A stretch of 64,000 bases of DNA, from NCBI RefSeq assembly GCF_008033385.1, contig NZ_VOGY01000006.1, positions 243,291-307,290 on the forward strand, in the 5' to 3' direction. Of this stretch, positions 19,107-27,209 are shown in pieces. This DNA is from Algibacter pacificus (GTDB lineage: Bacteria; Bacteroidota; Bacteroidia; Flavobacteriales; Flavobacteriaceae). The notes under the pieces were generated by a model. It was not told where the DNA came from, ran no database searches, and saw nothing but the letters and a program-made list of their open reading frames with translations. A program made the translations under genes and the position numbers. How positions within the stretch are numbered: the first letter of the stretch is position 1; each line of letters starts with the position of its first letter.

Positions 19107-19994
19107 TTAAGTTTTAATATTAATGCTTCTTTTTAAGAATTGAGAAGGTGTTACTCCGTTATTAAACTCTTTAAATTTTTTGTTAAAGTGTTGTATTGTT
19201 GGAAAACCAGAATGTAGTGCTATGGTATTAATCGATTCATTTTTATTGTTTAACAAAAGTCTTTTTGCATGATTTATGCGGTATTCGTTTAAAAAAACAA
19301 AAAAAGACTTTCCTGTTTTTTGTTTAAATAGACGACAAAAAGACGGCTTAGTTAAACATGCGATATCGGCCATTTCTTGCAGTGTAATTTTGTTATGAAA
19401 ATTGTTTTCAATATGGCTAAAAATGGTATTAACTAAATTATAATCTTTACTTGTTAGTTGGGGTAGGTAACCAGGACTAGCTAAAAAACTGTAATTATCT
19501 GCTTCGGTAAGTTCAAATAATAAATTAAATACAGCAATCCATTTACGAAGTCCTTTTTTGTTGTTTATATCTAACAGTAACGGTTTTATTAGATCACTTG
19601 TTTTTTGACTGAATGAAATGCCCCTTTCAGCGAGCTTAAAAAGCCTAACCAATGGTTGTAGTTCTTGAGCGTCTTTAAAAATATTATGCATGAAATCTGG
19701 AGGAAACTGGAGCGTAATTCGTTTGCTTCTATGGGGTTTTTCTAAATTGTCTTGAAATTCATGTTTAGTATTTACCCACATATGCGGTAGGTTAGAACCG
19801 ACTAAAACTAAATCTCCAGATTTATAACTAGACGTATAATCTCCAATATATCTAACGCCTTCGCTTTCTAATATTAAGGTTAACTCAAGTTCTGGATGAA
19901 AATGCCAAGGCATATCAAATGAAGGAAGATCAATGTAGGTGCATCGAAATGGCGTTTCCTTATCAAATATTATTTTGTAAAATGATGCTTTCAT
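19107..19994 (-). CDS. AraC-family transcriptional regulator with cupin sensor
   Basis: A 295-residue one-component regulator. The N-terminal half is a cupin-like ligand-binding fold (MPWHFHPELELTLILE, GDLVLVGSNLPHMW at about residues 65-80). The C-terminal half (about 190-290) has two helix-turn-helix motifs: ITLQEMADIACLTKPSFCRLF, with the recognition helix of the first HTH, then ESINTIALHSGFPTIQHFNKKF. A sugar or glycoside is the expected ligand. It lies just upstream of, and in the same direction as, the GH38 leader region, so it likely activates the leftward glycosidase block. An 8-bp-arm palindrome at 20057-20073, in its own upstream region, may be an autoregulatory site. Confidence 0.9.
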   Translation of the reverse strand: MKASFYKIIFDKETPFRCTYIDLPSFDMPWHFHPELELTLILESEGVRYIGDYTSSYKSGDLVLVGSNLPHMWVNTKHEFQDNLEKPHRSKRITLQFPPDFMHNIFKDAQELQPLVRLFKLAERGISFSQKTSDLIKPLLLDINNKKGLRKWIAVFNLLFELTEADNYSFLASPGYLPQLTSKDYNLVNTIFSHIENNFHNKITLQEMADIACLTKPSFCRLFKQKTGKSFFVFLNEYRINHAKRLLLNNKNESINTIALHSGFPTIQHFNKKFKEFNNGVTPSQFLKRSINIKT

Positions 19995-20056
19995 TTTTAA
20001 TTAAAAAGTGATTTTTAAGACTTAGGGGGTATCAAGTTTAGCTAAAATAAAAAATA

Positions 20057-20073
20057 ACATCATGACATGATGT
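20057..20073. promoter_or_regulatory. Perfect palindrome upstream of the AraC regulator
   Basis: ACATCATG-A-CATGATGT is a perfect inverted repeat with 8-base arms, 63-79 bases before the AraC start. It has no T-run, so it is unlike a terminator. It is a candidate operator; its binding protein is unknown. Confidence 0.5.
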
Positions 20074-20120
20074 ATGTTTTGATTAAAAAGTGCATTAAAA
20101 TATGGACTTATTGATAAGTA

Positions 20121-20151
20121 AAATGGCTATCTAGTTTTTAGATAGCCATTT
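20121..20151 (-). terminator. Hairpin terminator after the second GH38 gene
   Basis: AAATGGCTATCTA (20121-20133) pairs perfectly with TAGATAGCCATTT (20139-20151) around a 5-base loop. It lies 30 bases past the GH38 stop in the direction of transcription and has T/A-rich flanks, so it may end transcripts in either direction. Confidence 0.75.
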
Positions 20152-20180
20152 GGTGTAATAGTGCAAGAATAGGTTGTTTG

Positions 20181-23100
20181 TTATTCCGTTTTTAAACTGT
20201 ATGTTTCTATCGAATATTTTCCAATCTTTAATTCTGGAGCAACAGGTACCGGATTCTCTTCTATAATATTAGTGTGATTATGAGATTTAATATCAAAGTA
20301 AGATGATATGTTTACCGTTTCATTGGTGTCTTTTACATTATACATTCTTGCAATAAAATCTTCAGAATCTTCCGCTTTTTTTACGGTTGTAACAATAACA
20401 TTTTCAGAATTAATAGAGAAGAAACTTACTTGTTCTGGTAAATATGGTTTTGCAGCTGTTACTGGATTTAAAACCACCTGTATAGGTTCGTTTTCCTGTT
20501 TGGCAACTTTTTGTCCTGTAATGCTTCCTGCCTTCGTGGATGTAAATACATTATGAAAGTTGTGGTTGCCTCCTTGAGAATACTCATTACCTTCCCAATG
20601 GCAAGATGTTCTACTTGCTAATAAGAGGTTTTGTAATAGCGGTGTGCCGTTAGTTTTTTCTGTAGGGTCTATCCAATCGGCAGCCGCTACAGAAGAACTT
20701 AAAGTAACCGATATATCATCATCAGTAGCCGAAATCCAATCTATTATAGCTCTAGGGTGTACATCTTTACAAAGTGGCGTATAACGTTCTCCTGCTGTTT
20801 CAATTTCATCTTTACCAACGCGTACGCTACCAAAAGGGACTTCGTGAGCTATTTCTGGGTTATCCATATTTAAAGGGAAGGCTGTTCTAAATTCTCTGTA
20901 TAATTCTCCAGACCAATTACGTAAACTGGTATTAAAATAAACACGTTTTAAGTCGTGGTATAAAGTAACATCTTGTCTTACTATGGCATGTTTTATTTGT
21001 TGTTCAAGTCTATATTTTGTATAAACAGTACCGTTTTCTAAAATTTTCCATTCGGGATTGTGGGTACTTACTTGGTCATAATCCTTCATGGTTGGTTGTT
21101 GTACGTCTCCAAATTCGCCTGCTCCATTTCCAATAGATTCCATGGTAAATACATCGCCAGCTTTAAATACACTACTATCAAATAATTCCTTTTTTAATTC
21201 TTTATCATACACACTAGTAATTCCTCCTTTTGCAAAATTAATAGTGTAAAAAGGGTTCTCGTAAGTACTTGTGGTGTTAGAGTTGTTTTTATTTTTAGAA
21301 GATGGTTTTTTATCTTGTAAATAATAGGTAGCATAACCAATAGAAGGAATAGCCTTTGCAATAAAAGTAACATCAATAGTTTTAATACTACCATCGTTAT
21401 AATAGCTAGCGTTTGCAGTTTGAGATGGTACTATTTTATTGTCTGCACTTACAATACTTATGTTTTTTGTGTTTCCTTTAGTAAAATTTAAAGTTGTAGT
21501 TACGGGGTCTGTTCTTTTCCAAGATAAACTATTAAAAAGTACTATAGGTTTTCCTAATTTATTATTCTTTTTGATTTTAGATGAAATAAGTTCTATGCCA
21601 TCATTTAAAAGGTTTTGTCCCATTGTTCTAGACTTTACTAAGCTTTCTTTAAACAGGTTGTCTGTAACATCACCATCATGACCACCCCAACCGTGATCGG
21701 GATAAATTTTGGCTTGCCAAGCTTCATCAAATGCATCAAAAGGGTAAGGGGATAATTCGGGTTCTATTTTATTAGCAATGGATAAAAACTTTTCGGCAGC
21801 AGGTAGTAACTTAGAGCCTTCTCTACTTGCAGTAAGAGCTTCATGATGTCCCGGACCGTGAATATACACCCATACATTTGGGCGTTCTCCCATAATGGTA
21901 TCTATTTTAGTAGCGTTTTTTTCTGCTAAAGGAAAAAATTCATCAACAGTCATTAATTCCATTTTTGGTAAGTTAACTTTAATCGCTTTACCTTCAGCAT
22001 CTTTTACCTTATCAAACGTATTCCAATTTTCAATATAATCAGAATAATCTATTGCAGGTAACATATCTTGGCTAGATAGCAAAGGTGTTTGTGTTTTTCC
22101 TTCTGCGAAACTATTTTCCCAGTATAGTATTTGTTCAGCACCATATTTCATTTTGTTATTCATGTCTCTGGAAAGGTACATCAAGTCGTTACCATAATGA
22201 CCTGGAGAATATGTAAAAACAGAGCTGCCGTCTGGACTAGCCCAATGAAACATGCCTTTTGCATGCCTACTAATTACCATGTAATCTACGCCAGCTTTTT
22301 TTAATATTTGAGGGAGTTGCATTGTTTTACCTGGTACATCAACGTTCCAGTATACTTTAGAGTCGTAACCTCCAAAGGTTTTTTTAACCCATTTTTTACC
22401 TAAGTATAATTGTCTTACCTGGTCCTCGGCATCATACATATCCTCATAGGGGCAATTGTAAGTTGCTCCAACAGATATTAATTTTCTTTGCAATAATGTG
22501 GTGATTTGTTCTTCAGATTCTGGGTGTCTTTCTATATATTCACGTAGCATTAATCCATCCTCAATATCAAAGCCGTAATCTTCCCTTATAAAAGCATCTT
22601 CAAGTACGGGAGCAAGAAGTAAGGTGTCTCTTAAAATTTTACACACTTCAGGTCTATCTACCCAAGCAATATCTTGATGACTAGAGTTCATTATGGATAC
22701 AAGTCCAGTTTCGTGTTTTTTATCAAAAAAATCATCATAAGTATTAAAAAATTCTGGTTTGTATAATTTGGTTAATGAAGCCGTCCAATGTGGGTTGTAG
22801 TTGGTAACGTTATGGAATAAAAAAGGACCTTCAATATCAGATTTCATTGTTATACCGTCACCTTTTTCAAAGGTTAAAACAATCTCTTGATTGTTTTGAA
22901 CAATAGAGAACGATTTTTTTGGTGCAGCCATGTTGAATGATGTTTTGGCTAATTCGCCTTGGCTGCTAAACGTTTTGACTTTACTTTTATTCTCATCTGA
23001 AATAATATAAACCGATCTGCCTGCAAAATGCGCAGGCGCATCAACATAAAGCTTACCGTCTTTTTGTTTAATACTAAAAGCAGCCTCGTCTGTAACCGAT

Positions 23101-23786
23101 TTATTTATGCGTTCCACCACGTCGGTTCCTTTAAAAATCATAAACCAACAGTTTGAATTTTTTTTATGCCCAAGGACTTTAATTTTTGCACTTTCTCCTT
23201 TTTTTAAGGAAGATGTTGGTACGGTTAAACGAAAAGCTCCAATGCCATCGGTATTTAAATCTCGTTTTACTAAAATGTACTCGGCATTACCGTTGCCTGG
23301 GTTTTTTGTTATAGAAAGTGAGCCATCTTTATTAGAGTTAAAAGTTAATAATGGCTTATCATTGACAAAAACATCAAACGATTCTCTAAGATTGAAATCA
23401 ATATCACTAAGCATAAAGAAGTTTACTTGGTCTTTAGCATAGTCTTTAGGGACCTCACCAGTTAAGAATTCAAATCCTTTTTTTCCTGTTGTAGCTCTTG
23501 CTATCATAGAAACATTTAAATCTTCTCTTACGGATGGGTACAAGAAATATTCTGAACCCCAAAGCATTTCTTTATAACCCTCAATATCATCTTTACAAAT
23601 TTGATGTAAACGATAATTGGTGTTAAGGCTTTCTATGTGTCCAGTACTACCAGAACCTCCATGAAAGGGTATTGATTTTGTAATATTTATTGTATCATCA
23701 TGGGCATAACAGGTGCTCATAGTAACTAATATTATCCCAATATTGTAAAATAAATTGTGGATTAATTTTCTGTTTTTGGTTTTCAT
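20181..23786 (-). CDS. GH38-type alpha-mannosidase, secreted
   Basis: A 1201-residue enzyme with an N-terminal secretion signal (about residues 1-29, ending TCYAH). An N-terminal beta domain of about 330 residues precedes the catalytic part. The GH38 motifs are SSHQDIAWVDRP (about residue 365, zinc site), NVDVPGKTMQLPQIL (about 480, candidate nucleophile Asp), WVYIHGPGHHEA and YPDHGWGGHDGD (about 690, zinc-site His). GH38-type beta domains follow, and the end is KIGKYSIETYSLKTE. It should release alpha-linked mannose in the periplasm. The other GH38 in the window differs clearly in motifs and accessory domains, so the two probably cut different linkages. It is followed by a hairpin terminator. 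Confidence 0.88.
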   Translation of the reverse strand: MKTKNRKLIHNLFYNIGIILVTMSTCYAHDDTINITKSIPFHGGSGSTGHIESLNTNYRLHQICKDDIEGYKEMLWGSEYFLYPSVREDLNVSMIARATTGKKGFEFLTGEVPKDYAKDQVNFFMLSDIDFNLRESFDVFVNDKPLLTFNSNKDGSLSITKNPGNGNAEYILVKRDLNTDGIGAFRLTVPTSSLKKGESAKIKVLGHKKNSNCWFMIFKGTDVVERINKSVTDEAAFSIKQKDGKLYVDAPAHFAGRSVYIISDENKSKVKTFSSQGELAKTSFNMAAPKKSFSIVQNNQEIVLTFEKGDGITMKSDIEGPFLFHNVTNYNPHWTASLTKLYKPEFFNTYDDFFDKKHETGLVSIMNSSHQDIAWVDRPEVCKILRDTLLLAPVLEDAFIREDYGFDIEDGLMLREYIERHPESEEQITTLLQRKLISVGATYNCPYEDMYDAEDQVRQLYLGKKWVKKTFGGYDSKVYWNVDVPGKTMQLPQILKKAGVDYMVISRHAKGMFHWASPDGSSVFTYSPGHYGNDLMYLSRDMNNKMKYGAEQILYWENSFAEGKTQTPLLSSQDMLPAIDYSDYIENWNTFDKVKDAEGKAIKVNLPKMELMTVDEFFPLAEKNATKIDTIMGERPNVWVYIHGPGHHEALTASREGSKLLPAAEKFLSIANKIEPELSPYPFDAFDEAWQAKIYPDHGWGGHDGDVTDNLFKESLVKSRTMGQNLLNDGIELISSKIKKNNKLGKPIVLFNSLSWKRTDPVTTTLNFTKGNTKNISIVSADNKIVPSQTANASYYNDGSIKTIDVTFIAKAIPSIGYATYYLQDKKPSSKNKNNSNTTSTYENPFYTINFAKGGITSVYDKELKKELFDSSVFKAGDVFTMESIGNGAGEFGDVQQPTMKDYDQVSTHNPEWKILENGTVYTKYRLEQQIKHAIVRQDVTLYHDLKRVYFNTSLRNWSGELYREFRTAFPLNMDNPEIAHEVPFGSVRVGKDEIETAGERYTPLCKDVHPRAIIDWISATDDDISVTLSSSVAAADWIDPTEKTNGTPLLQNLLLASRTSCHWEGNEYSQGGNHNFHNVFTSTKAGSITGQKVAKQENEPIQVVLNPVTAAKPYLPEQVSFFSINSENVIVTTVKKAEDSEDFIARMYNVKDTNETVNISSYFDIKSHNHTNIIEENPVPVAPELKIGKYSIETYSLKTE

Positions 23787-23804
23787 TTTCTTAATGTATT
23801 AGTT

Positions 23805-24077
23805 TTATTTAGTTTCTAGTTTAAAAGTTTCAATAGCATATTTACCAAGTCCTATTTTTATAGGCATAGGTTTATAGTTTTCTTCTATTAAATTAGTAGG
23901 TTTGCAATTTATATTTAATTTTAGGTTTAGGATATTATGGTTGCCTTCGAGAATTATGGTTTTGCATCTGTTTAGTTTAGTAGATACATTTAAGGCTTGT
24001 ATACTACCAACATAAAGGAGTAGAAAACAAAAACCAATTTTAGAATAAATAGAAGGTTTTTTAGTTATTGATATCAT
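23805..24077 (-). pseudogene. Small ORF resembling the C-terminal end of a GH38, internal-deletion relic
   Basis: A 90-codon open frame directly upstream of the GH38 gene (18 bases). It starts with a secretion signal (IGFCFLLLYVGSIQA). Its end, TNLIEENYKPMPIKIGLGKY followed by AIETFKLETK, matches the end of the neighbouring GH38 (TNIIEENPVPVAPELKIGKY, then SIETYSLKTE). Everything between the signal and about the last 50 residues of a mannosidase is absent. This is best read as a third GH38 that lost its catalytic core by deletion, keeping frame and promoter. It could still be made as a small secreted protein, but no function is evident. Confidence 0.65.
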
Positions 24078-24110
24078 AAGTGGTTGGTTTAAAATTGAGT
24101 TTTATGCAAA

Positions 24111-24128
24111 AACTAAATCGGTTTAGTT
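24111..24128. promoter_or_regulatory. LacI-type operator-like palindrome
   Basis: AACTAAATCGGTTTAGTT has 7-base arms and a central CG within an AAAnCGnTTT frame, as in operators of LacI/GalR-family proteins. It lies just downstream of a minus-strand -7 box (24130-24137), where a repressor would block initiation. An 11-base match (ACTAAATCGGT) recurs at 27074-27084, in front of a GH92 promoter. Confidence 0.5.
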
Positions 24129-24129
24129 A

Positions 24130-24137
24130 CAAATATA
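24130..24137 (-). promoter_or_regulatory. Bacteroidetes-type -7 box for the leftward GH38 unit
   Basis: On the minus strand this reads TATATTTG, matching the TAnnTTTG consensus. Transcription would start near 24124 and run into the GH38 relic and the GH38 gene. A -33 TTG is not clear. Confidence 0.4.
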
Positions 24138-24617
24138 TTAAATAATTTTAGTTTTATTAGTGTTAAATATTTTTGGTTTTAGCCTGTTTTTAAAAGTGTT
24201 AACAACAATATTAGTAGGTTTTGTCTTTTAGCATTAGTATACATGTTGTTAAGCAGACTCGTTTAGTTGTTTGTCGAAATCTTAATTTTATTAAATAATT
24301 GAAAATTATATTTATAAGAAGAATAAAAATTATAAAAAAATAGGTGTAAAGTAGAATTTCGTAAGTCTTAAAAGGAATATTGTTAGAGAGCAATGTCGTT
24401 AAATGATGATAACCATAAAGCTCCGGTTTTTTAAAAAAGATTGCTAATTAAAATCATTTTAGCCATTTAACTCTGAAATTAATTTTCAAAAACACAACAT
24501 TTAGGATAGACATAATTTATCCGTTTTTAGTTGCAGTTATACCTTAAAATTCTAATTGATTAGAATTAAAATGAATAAAAAATTTTAACATAAATTATAT
24601 ATTAATAGTCTAGAAAC
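24138..24617. other. Divergent intergenic region between GH38 and GH92 genes
   Basis: About 480 bases with no supported gene. A 60-codon minus-strand open frame here (24211-24393) is low-complexity and has no recognisable family. The notable element is the palindrome at 24548-24567. No canonical promoter was found for the GH92 gene at 24618. Confidence 0.5.
24548..24567. promoter_or_regulatory. Perfect palindrome upstream of the first GH92 gene
   Basis: AATTCTAAT-TG-ATTAGAATT has 9-base arms and a 2-base centre, 51-70 bases before the GH92 start. There is no T-run, so an operator is more likely than a terminator. It differs from the LacI-like site at 24111. Confidence 0.45.
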
Positions 24618-26912
24618 ATGCAAATAAAATTCATATTAAGAAAAACAGTTTTTATATTTTTATTTTCCTGTAATCCCCAAGTTGAAGTTACAGATTATAC
24701 ACAATACGTAAATCCTTTTATTGGTACCCAAAACGAAGGCCATACGTTTCCTGGCGCAACAACCCCACATGGAATGGTGCAACCAAGTCCAGAATCTTAC
24801 AACACCTATTATAAAGGTTATGAAATGGATCATGTTGCGGGCTATCAATATAACGACCCTTGGTTGTTAGGTTTTACCCAAACACATCTAAATGGGGTTG
24901 GCTGCCCATCAATGTCAGATATTTTATTGCTTCCAATTAATACGGATACCATCAATAGTGAATCTCGGTTTAATTTTAAATCAACTTATAGAAAAGAAAC
25001 AGAAATAGCAAAACCAGGATATTATAAAGTCTTATTAGACGATTTTAAAGTAAAGGCAGAACTTACTGCTACCGAGCATGTCGCTTATCATAAATATACT
25101 TTTGATAACCCTGAAGAAGCACGACTACTCATAGATTTGCAATATGGCGTATCTTGGGATATCAACACCATATCCTCGAATATATTGGAAGCCTCCCAAC
25201 AATTTGAGAGTGAGTATGTATTATCAGGCTATAGAAAAGCAAAAGAATGGGCCGCTAGAGATTTATATTATGTAATTAAATTTAGTAAACCAGTAGTAAC
25301 CAAGCGCCAATTACCAACTCCTAAAGATAATACAGAGAAAGCACCTCGATATGTATTGGATTTTAATATGGAAGGCCATCAGGAACTTGAAATTTTGATA
25401 GGGGTATCAACCGTAGGTATTGAAGAAGCAAAAATGAATTTAGAAGCAGAAGTTGCTTCATGGAATACGTTTGATAGTGTTAGAAAAAACACCAACCAAA
25501 AATGGAATGCTATTTTAAACACTATTTCTATACAAGGAGGTAAAAAGAAAAAAGAAGCCTTTTACACGTCTCTGTATCATTTATATATTCAACCTAATAA
25601 TATTGCCGATGTAGATGGGCAGTATCGAAGTGCCAACTCTGGAATTCAAAAGGCGTCTAGTGGTAAATATTACTCTACATTATCCTTATGGGATACATTT
25701 AGAGCGGCAAACCCTATGTACACAATTTTAAGTCCAGAATTGGTTAGTGATATTAACACATCAATGTTAGATAGTTATACACACATGGTGACAGATTCTC
25801 TTAATCCTAAAGAAGCCAATAAATATTTACCAAGATGGCAGTTATGGGGAAAAGAAACCCATACCATGGTAGGTAATCACGCTGTACCAGTAATTGTTGA
25901 TGCGTATTTAAAAGGAATAAAACCCAAACAGTATACCGATGATGATATTTTTGATGCCGTATGGACCACTGTAACAAAACCACATTACCGTAATCATGTA
26001 CAATTAATAGATTCCTTTGGTTACATTCCTTATGATGTTAAACTATCTTCAATTGACGATGGAAGGGAAACCGTATCCAGACTTTTAGAAGGTATATATG
26101 ATGATTATGCGGCGGCAAGGTTTGCTGAAAAATTAGGCAAAAGTGACGAAGCCGATTTTCTTTATAAGCGAGCAAGGTATTACAAGAATATTTATGATAA
26201 AGAAAGTGGGTTTATGCGCGGTAAAAATGCTGAAGGTGTATTTAAAGAACATGTAGATGTTACCGAAGTTGTTGGAGAGTGGTTAGAAGGTTCAGATTTT
26301 ACAGAAGGGAATGCGTTTCATTATCAATTTCATGTACTTCATGATATTCCCGGTTTAGTTGAAACCATGGGAGGTAAGGACGCATTTGCTCAAAAACTGG
26401 ATGATATGTTCTTTTCAGAATCTAAACCAGAAGTTAAAACCTTAGTATGGAACATACATGGTACTTATGGGCAATATTGGCACGGAAATGAACCCTGTCA
26501 TCATATACCCTACCTATATAAATATACCAACACACCAGAAAAAACCGATAAAATAATTAAAACCCTTGTAGATGATTATTACGATACAAAACCCGACGGA
26601 CTCATGGGTAACGATGATTGCGGGCAAATGTCGGCATGGTATATGTTTTCGGTATTAGGATTTTATCCCGTAAATCCTACCGGAGGAGAATATATTTTAG
26701 GAGCGCCCCAGATTAAAGAAGCTACAATAAAATTGCCGAATAGCAACACCTTTACAATTAAAGCCAATAATTTAAGTGATGAAAATTTAGTGGTAAAATC
26801 GGTAACTTTAAATGGTGATAAATTAAATAGAAATTACATTACCCATAAAGACATTATTAACGGAGGCGAGTTAATTTTTGAAATGGTTGAACCCACAAAA
26901 AAATCAAATTAA
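24618..26912 (+). CDS. GH92 exo-alpha-mannosidase lipoprotein
   Basis: A 764-residue lipoprotein with a short signal (MQIKFILRKTVFIFLFSC, Cys18). GH92 enzymes are calcium-dependent, inverting exo-alpha-mannosidases. Motifs in order: VNPFIGTQNEGHTFPGATTP (about residues 31-50), LSLWDTFRAANPMY, TEGNAFHYQFHVLHDIPGL (about 562-580, candidate acid Glu), HGNEPCHHIPYLY (about 622-634) and MGNDDCGQMSAWYMFSVLGF (about 663-682, candidate base Asp). The GNEP-type motif is the form seen in well-studied alpha-1,2/1,3-acting members, as far as I recall, and the other two GH92 proteins here lack it. The length is normal for the family. The next gene lies about 300 bases downstream behind its own promoter. 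Confidence 0.93.
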   Translation: MQIKFILRKTVFIFLFSCNPQVEVTDYTQYVNPFIGTQNEGHTFPGATTPHGMVQPSPESYNTYYKGYEMDHVAGYQYNDPWLLGFTQTHLNGVGCPSMSDILLLPINTDTINSESRFNFKSTYRKETEIAKPGYYKVLLDDFKVKAELTATEHVAYHKYTFDNPEEARLLIDLQYGVSWDINTISSNILEASQQFESEYVLSGYRKAKEWAARDLYYVIKFSKPVVTKRQLPTPKDNTEKAPRYVLDFNMEGHQELEILIGVSTVGIEEAKMNLEAEVASWNTFDSVRKNTNQKWNAILNTISIQGGKKKKEAFYTSLYHLYIQPNNIADVDGQYRSANSGIQKASSGKYYSTLSLWDTFRAANPMYTILSPELVSDINTSMLDSYTHMVTDSLNPKEANKYLPRWQLWGKETHTMVGNHAVPVIVDAYLKGIKPKQYTDDDIFDAVWTTVTKPHYRNHVQLIDSFGYIPYDVKLSSIDDGRETVSRLLEGIYDDYAAARFAEKLGKSDEADFLYKRARYYKNIYDKESGFMRGKNAEGVFKEHVDVTEVVGEWLEGSDFTEGNAFHYQFHVLHDIPGLVETMGGKDAFAQKLDDMFFSESKPEVKTLVWNIHGTYGQYWHGNEPCHHIPYLYKYTNTPEKTDKIIKTLVDDYYDTKPDGLMGNDDCGQMSAWYMFSVLGFYPVNPTGGEYILGAPQIKEATIKLPNSNTFTIKANNLSDENLVVKSVTLNGDKLNRNYITHKDIINGGELIFEMVEPTKKSN

Positions 26913-27085
26913 ACAGTAAATCTACCTAACTTGATTATTTAAAATAACAAAGCATTAGTTTTCATTGAAAAAAACAGGATACTAGTCTAGTTTCCATGTG
27001 TAAACAATAATTTTTTTTAGATAAAAGACACCTAGTCGTATTTTTTAAATTTATTAAAAAAGGGTTAAAAAACACTAAATCGGTA

Positions 27086-27113
27086 TTGTATTTCAAAATA
27101 ATTTATATATTTG
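27086..27113 (+). promoter_or_regulatory. Bacteroidetes-type promoter of the second GH92 unit
   Basis: TTG (27086-27088), a 17-base spacer and TATATTTG (27106-27113) fit the TTG / TAnnTTTG consensus well. Transcription would start near 27119-27120, leaving a leader of about 90 bases before the GH92 gene. Confidence 0.65.
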
Positions 27114-27118
27114 TCTAT

Positions 27119-27130
27119 ATGTATATACAT
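27119..27130. promoter_or_regulatory. GntR/HutC-type operator-like palindrome at the start site
   Basis: ATGTATATACAT is a perfect 12-base palindrome. Its core, GTATATAC, fits the GTnTAnAC pattern known for HutC-subfamily GntR regulators. It covers the predicted transcription start of the GH92-isomerase-GH92 unit, which ends with a GntR/UTRA gene. That gene product is the obvious candidate binder. Confidence 0.5.
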
Positions 27131-27209
27131 AATGATTTGCATTGTTATTAAATACGAGGTCATATGTGCTACAGATAAAAATATTTAACATTTAATTTCT
27201 ATTAAAAAA

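Noticed and set aside
24211..24393. 60-codon minus-strand open frame in the GH38-GH92 gap
   Set aside because: Low-complexity, Ile/Phe/Leu-rich content expected of AT-rich non-coding DNA; no recognisable motif.
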